A stretch of DNA of 64,000 nt from Ooceraea biroi. Lineage: Eukaryota; Arthropoda; Insecta; Hymenoptera; Formicidae. The stretch is taken from contig NC_039508.1 of the NCBI RefSeq assembly GCF_003672135.1, positions 9,435,945-9,499,944 on the forward strand, written 5' to 3'. The notes under the pieces are model-generated. The model made no database searches, was not told where the DNA came from, and saw nothing but the letters and a program-made list of their open reading frames with translations. Shown here one piece after another: positions 58,660 to 64,000 of the stretch (positions are counted from its first letter, which is position 1; every line of letters starts with the position of its first letter). The translations under genes and the position numbers were made by a program.

Positions 58660-60080
58660 ATCGTAATGAAGCTACGCGTGGAATGGATTGTAGATGAATG
58701 ATCGTATGTGGGCGCACATTAGGGTCGGTTCGAGACGCCACCAATCGTCAATGCTGCCATTATTGCGGTCGAACCGCGATCATTAACTAAATCGACGACA
58801 GATCCATAGGAAATAATTTGCCGTAGGCGTCATCGAATCTCGGTGCGGCAGGGCAAGCAGGAAATTGCTAGCTTCGTTGGGGGTTACGATCGTAACCCAA
58901 TTCTGTGAAACAATAGCCGGGCAGCGGCGCTTTTGTCAGCAGCCTGCCGTACTGTCGCCGTACACGTCTGTAATTACTCGTGACGAAATCCCTCACTAAC
59001 ATATCGATCGAAGACGGTCGAGCGTTTGATCTAATTAGCGATAGGGCCAGATACACAGGTCATATTAATACCCCAGTGGTGCATTTTCACCCATCGACCC
59101 TTGCCACTTTCACCGACGTGGAGTCAAAGCCCTCTTTGATAATTACCACCGTACGGTTCGTCACATTAACACGTCCTGTAACGCATCGATCCATTAACTG
59201 GATGCCAACCGGGCGAGTCTCAAGGCGGATGTTGCGACGATCCGCACTGATATCCTGTGGGATTACCGAGTCACTGCTTGGGAAAGTTGGCTTTCTCCCG
59301 ACGTGTGTTGTCGCGTGCAATGCCCCGCGTCCCATATGTGACAAAGAAGCGGAAAAAGTTTCATCCGAGCATTTTCTTTTGACAGATCTGTTGACTCGAC
59401 GGTGGTCTCTCGGTGGGTTTCTCTCTTTGCTTCCTCCCTCTGTGAAATTCTTTCGTGACAGGCTTCGCTCCGCGTCCGGTCTCCGAGCTTCTGGCAAATA
59501 GATCCCTTAACGATCAGACCGACGCTCGCTAACATACATAGTTATGATTTTATCGGCCCGTTTGCCTTTGTCCGCGATTAGACTTCCAAACGGCGATCTC
59601 GATCAAGTGTCCGCTTCGGAAGACATTTCCTCACGAGGCGGTGAGGTCGTCGGGAAACGACGAGGGCGTGGATGCGCGCGGTTAAGGGTAGCTGAAACAG
59701 CTTATAGGTGCCGGCAAACGGGAAGATGGGGAGCGAGAAGGACAGATCGTAGACAGGACGAGGAGAGGTGGGGAATTAGTATGCGGAGGCTGTCACGGCG
59801 CCATCCCCCCGGCTGCGGCGCCTTCCTCTGCACCTTTTGCCCGACCCTGAACCACCCGGGCTAGACCGTTAATTTTCCATCCCGTGACTCCAATCAATCT
59901 TACCGCCGTCAGCGAGTCTCCCTTATGGCGATATCCCGTGGCCCTTTCTCTCTCCTTCATCTCTCGATACGTTACCGTCTGCCACCTCGGATCTCGATCG
60001 CTGTCACTTCCGGTTTCCCGATTTCAGCGCGCCACTACTAAATACTCGACAGTATGCCGCCGTTTGTCCAGCGGGCTTAT
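58660..60080. other. 1.4 kb GC-rich, CpG-rich island
   Basis: This is the longest GC-rich stretch of the window outside the transposons. Long frames on both strands (for example 58980-59501 plus and 59087-59497 minus) mirror each other and show no motif, which argues for composition effects. It could be a promoter or enhancer cluster of the gene whose exons continue past the right edge. Confidence 0.45.
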
Positions 60081-61737
60081 GCAAATGGCGTAAGTGCAAT
60101 CATGGTATTCCTTATTGTACAAAAGAATAATTTTGCGACAATTTCTTGTAGAGTATTTATTTCAAGTGATGGCGACGGTTTTAAATGTCTCTGTAGTCAT
60201 TAGTACTATAAATAATTTACGTAGCTACATCTATATTTTTATATTTTATAGCATTGGCATGTTGTAATTTTCCCTCTTTTTCTCGAAAGATTAATAAAAT
60301 AAAACTACAAACATGGAGATGAATAAATAAATAACGATGCACTATATATATTAAACGAGAGAAAATGAAAAAAGGAATAAAAAATACGTTCAAAGTAAAT
60401 AGTATCTCTAATTTCGAATTTATATGAAGAATTGCTTATTTAGGAAATGTGTGCGTCGCGCACATATCCTTAACAATTATTTCTATATTTATGCCACGCA
60501 TAATATTTAACGTAAAAAATATTTCTGCTCACTTTAATTTGAATAGACTTGGGATAATAGCACAAAGATCGAAAAAATTCAGCCATTTTAGGTTCTTTCT
60601 CGATTTTTTAATTAGAGGATATTTTTATCACGATATTTCCGTATATACGCATTGTTACACACACGCGCGCGCGCACACACACGGAACCATTTCCTTAAAA
60701 CAAATGAGATTTGATTAAGAGAGGAACAACTTTCGTTATTGCAGCTAAGCAAACATTCTCCAAGTAACAACTAACAAGAGCCTTCCTTCTACGAAACATC
60801 AAGGATATTATTATAGTTTGAATTTCCTATCCATATTACCTGCTTTCGACACCAGCCTCAGGGCTGATTCTGTCGTGGATGAAGATTCACACGACACGTT
60901 GCGTAATTGGCAAATGTAGAAACGGAATACTGGCGTCAGTAGAGCACGTTGGTCGAATGGCTGATTCGACTATTGGATTGCGACTTATTCTAATTCTAAT
61001 GAATGAAGCTTCAATAGTTGACATCTCTTTAATTGTCATACGAACCGAAAACTCGGCAATGTTTAAAATCGTGCCTATAAAATATAAATTAGGCATAAAT
61101 TATCCGTTAATAATCGCAAATAAACAAAAAACTAAAAAGTAAGAAATAAAGTGAAAATTAATCATTCAACGCGCGTTGTACTTCGAAATTCGCGAAGAAA
61201 TTTTGAAGCAAACAAGTCGCCATAGTCTCGGAGCTTCTCAAGTCTATGGAAAAGTTATATTTTACGGCGAGGTGAAATTGCGTTGATATCGGAAACCGGC
61301 AAACCGCAAGGACGGATTTTGGATTCGGGCGAATTCATCGAACGAGAACTAACATTGGCTTTTTCTCGGAAGCATCGTCTCTGCGGATTTTATGGAAATA
61401 TTTTCTCCTCCTTCGAGGATTTTCTTTTTAACGTGGGTTTCGTCTCTTCTCGGCTCTGTGTGTATGTGTATTCTCTCTTTTCGCGCGCGCGAGCGCAACC
61501 AATCCCTCTTTAATCGTATTACCGCGCACGTACTTGGATATATATTTTTATTCGCCCAACTGTTCGACACCGATTGAGACGGTTAGATCTTTTTATAATC
61601 TTTGCTGCGTTTCTTCTTCCGCTCACTTATTTTTGTCATTTATCATCGATAATTGAAAATCTCAGTCATTGATCAAGCGTCGAGGCTCCCTTGCAATGAA
61701 TCTCTGATAATCAAATCAGTTTTGTATCATAGAATTG

Positions 61738-62200
61738 TTTCTTCATTTTGCTCTCATGAACAATGACGAGTAATAAGTTTTCATTATTTCATGATTTATT
61801 ATATATAAATTATCATTTACTCCGTGAACGTTTCAGTTTACTTCATCAGCGAGAGAAGCAACCTGATATTGAAGAAACTCGACAAATTAGTGATAATCAA
61901 CAGCACAAAAAAGCCTCCAATTTTTTATTACCATTGATTGTTTCGCGTATCTCCGGAAACCAAATGATTTTTGTATTTTTAAATTATTTCTTCATTCTGC
62001 TCTTACAAACAATCATGAGTAATGATTATCACTGACCATTTGTCTTGGCTTCTTGATTAGAGCTGCGTTTCTTGTCACTTTGATTCTGACGTTTCGTGAA
62101 CGTTTCAGTCCATTTAATCAGCGACAGGAGTAGCCCGACACTGAAGAAATCCGGAAGCTAAATCAGACGATAATTAACAGCGCGAAAGCGTCAAATTTGA
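61738..62200 (+). repeat. Diverged tandem duplication, period about 250-273 bp
   Basis: Copy A (61738-61925) and copy B (61987-62200) share, in the same order, TTTCTTCATT(T/C)TGCTCT, GTGAACGTTTCAGT (61823 and 62096), CATTTAATCAGCG-like, TGAAGAAA and GATAAT(C/T)AACAGC. The spacing differs by about 24 bp between blocks because of indels. It is non-coding. Confidence 0.75.
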
Positions 62201-63019
62201 ACCCGTTTTTTTTCAAAAACGTGACGTGACGAAACACATGAGAACCATTGGCAGTAGGGACAAAGTTAAAGCACATTAGTTTGTTTAAGAGACAGAAGCC
62301 GGAAGAAGGTGCAGTCTGCCCGGCAGCGACGTTACTGGCCGTTTGAGGAACGACTTTCGGAATCGACTTTCCTACCGGAGCGAAGAGAAGTTTGGCAATT
62401 TCCTTGGGCTAATCTGCTGGTCGGTCACCATTGAGATGCTGCAGGGTTACTATCACGAGAGAACTGGCTGAGAGAAAAAGAGAAAAAGAAAGATGTAGCG
62501 GCATCCAGTGGCTTGATCCATCGACCACGAACGCCGGGTGGTCCCATGAATTATACAAGCGACTCTCTATCACTCTTTCATTTGGTATCTCTTTCCCCAA
62601 GATATCCTCCTGCTCTCTTTTCCGCAAGGCCGGCGAAAGCAAACGAGAGGTCCGCTGAACGAACAGGCAAGCAGCAGGACTGAACAGGCGCAAGAGAGAG
62701 AAATAGGTGAGGCGGAACTCTTTTCACTGTCCGGAAACGGAAAGAGACGAACAGAGAATGCGTGCCGAAGTGATCCAAACTTCTCCTACACGTTGTCGCA
62801 ACTGTCTCGTCACGACAACGAGTGACTGTCCAATAAAGGATGATAATTAAAGCTGACGCGGACGCCGACACTTTTTCTTTCATTATCTCTGACGCGTTCG
62901 TTGATGGAATGCGACTGATATGGAACATGGAAGGAATCCCTGGACTGATTGGTTTTTCTACTTGAAGCGGCCTTTATAGGTATTAACTTGATTTTGTGAG
63001 CTTTTTGCGATATAATATA
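62201..63019. other. GC-richer stretch without recognised gene
   Basis: Frames on both strands between 62409 and 62928 overlap each other in opposite directions and show no motif. Confidence 0.4.
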
Positions 63020-63218
63020 TTGGATGTGCAAATTAATTCGATGCTTTCTTGAAGAAATTGAGCTTTTATTATAAATAGATAATAAACATATCAATCTTTG
63101 ATATATTCGCCATATTTTTCTCTATCTATTCAATAGCTGATAAATCCCCTCTTGAAAAAGGAAGTAAATAAAGTCTCAATTTCTTGAAAAAAAGCACCGA
63201 ATTAATTTGCATATCTAA
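63020..63218 (-). mobile_element. Mariner deletion derivative, copy 12
   Basis: A 199 bp complete copy flanked by TA (63018-63019 and 63219-63220), with ends TTGGATGTGCAAATTAATTC and ATATCTAA. The minus strand keeps the residual transposase tail. Confidence 0.82.
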
Positions 63219-64000
63219 TAAGTCGTCCCTTTCATGTTGCCACTGTTTCTTTTGCATTTATATCTCTACGAATACATTGTCGCATCATCTGTATAACATG
63301 GTATATCATTATACCACTTAATGGTAGTTTCTAAACTGTCTCTACTAGGTTTTGTGTTATGACAGAATGTGTAGGAAAGAGATTATGCGGTGCGAAGGAA
63401 TATGAACCACAAAACTTTTTTGTGTAAATAATACAGTTTTCTTGAAAATTTTTAAACAAAGAAGTTTAATGACAACAAATATACGAAAACTATAAACATA
63501 TTGGATAATAAATAGGTATGTAAGTGCATTAAATCAACACGTGCATTCGTGACAGATATAAATATAAATTCTTTAAAAAAGTACTATAACATTGTGCTTA
63601 AATTAAATAATCTCACTGTACAATCCCGGTAGATTAATTAACCGGGATAATTAGCAAAAATTATCTCAAAAATGAATAAAATTTGTGAACAAAATTAACA
63701 TTGCACTTCTCTTTTTTGAGATATAAGCGTTAAATATTTAAAAACGCGCGAGAGATATCGTCGGGCACGATATTATAGTGAATTGAAAAGATGCTAATAG
63801 TATGCATGGTACTAAGTTTTATTTAAAAGCTTTTTCATAACATTATTTTAAGTATATTTTATTAAAGAATTTAGAGTAAAGAATTTTAGTAAAGAACATA
63901 TTTTTCCAAAGTATATGAGATATTTCCAGCATCCTTTGCGATTGATATTTTCATACGGGGATCCCTGGTATTGATAAATAGTATCATTCATATCATTGTT
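63219..64000. other. AT-rich end of window, no gene seen
   Basis: Apart from the small inverted repeat at 63623-63648, nothing is recognised. Confidence 0.4.
63623..63648. repeat. 8 bp inverted repeat ATCCCGGT/ACCGGGAT
   Basis: A perfect short stem with a 10-base AT loop in otherwise AT-rich DNA. Function unknown. Confidence 0.5.

Noticed and set aside
58980..59501. 173-codon plus-strand frame and its 136-codon minus-strand mirror (59087-59497)
   Set aside because: Both arise from GC-rich composition with few stops, show no domain or splice context, and mirror each other. No basis for a gene call.
1..64000. tRNA, rRNA, CRISPR, bacterial operon or viral genes
   Set aside because: No cloverleaf B-box pattern, ribosomal core, regularly spaced repeats or viral protein motif was recognised on reading both strands. 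Non-exhaustive without a covariance search.

Overview
The window is AT-rich eukaryotic DNA, roughly two thirds A+T, with long introns, very sparse coding sequence and many small DNA transposons. The gene content and the mariner load point to a hymenopteran insect, most likely an ant. The reasons are a secreted histidine acid phosphatase of the hymenopteran venom acid phosphatase type, mariner copies of the mellifera and mauritiana subfamilies, and numerous TA-flanked mini-elements. The genus cannot be named from sequence alone.

Left part (1-12 kb): one complete protein-coding gene lies on the minus strand at 8129-11806. Six coding exons with compatible phases give a 391-residue secreted acid phosphatase with an intact catalytic RHGDRT motif and HD dyad. 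One of its introns appears to use a GC-AG splice pair. Two inverted-repeat transposons and an AT palindrome sit in its introns. Downstream of it is a 288 bp retrotransposon tail flanked by an exact 13 bp target-site duplication.

Middle part (12-37 kb): no gene is convincingly supported. This stretch holds a 516 bp hAT-type element with an exact 8 bp duplication, several palindromic mini-elements, a large imperfect inverted repeat at 20.3 kb, two GC-rich islands, and the start of a dense cluster of deletion derivatives of one mariner family. Twelve copies of that family lie in the window, seven of them between 31.7 and 41.4 kb.

Right part (37-64 kb): four small minus-strand exons (50480-50536, 50187-50273, 41986-42087, 37264-37334) join in one frame. 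They encode the Ser/Thr/Pro-rich stalk and hydrophobic C-terminal anchor of a cell-surface protein whose N-terminal exons must lie beyond the right edge. All introns are phase 1 and the internal exons are multiples of three, so the stalk could be alternatively spliced. On the opposite strand, inside the large intron, a 152 bp exon (40908-41059) encodes a transmembrane helix with a basic tail. Its stop codon overlaps an AATAAA signal. A nearly intact mellifera-type mariner with a single 1-nt frameshift (53243-54528) and a decayed mauritiana-type mariner (55203-56332) lie at 53-56 kb. A 1.4 kb GC-rich island (58.7-60.1 kb), a diverged tandem duplication (61.7-62.2 kb) and another mini-element complete the window.

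No tRNA, rRNA, CRISPR, bacterial operon or viral gene was recognised. Exon boundaries are inferred from splice signals and reading frame only.
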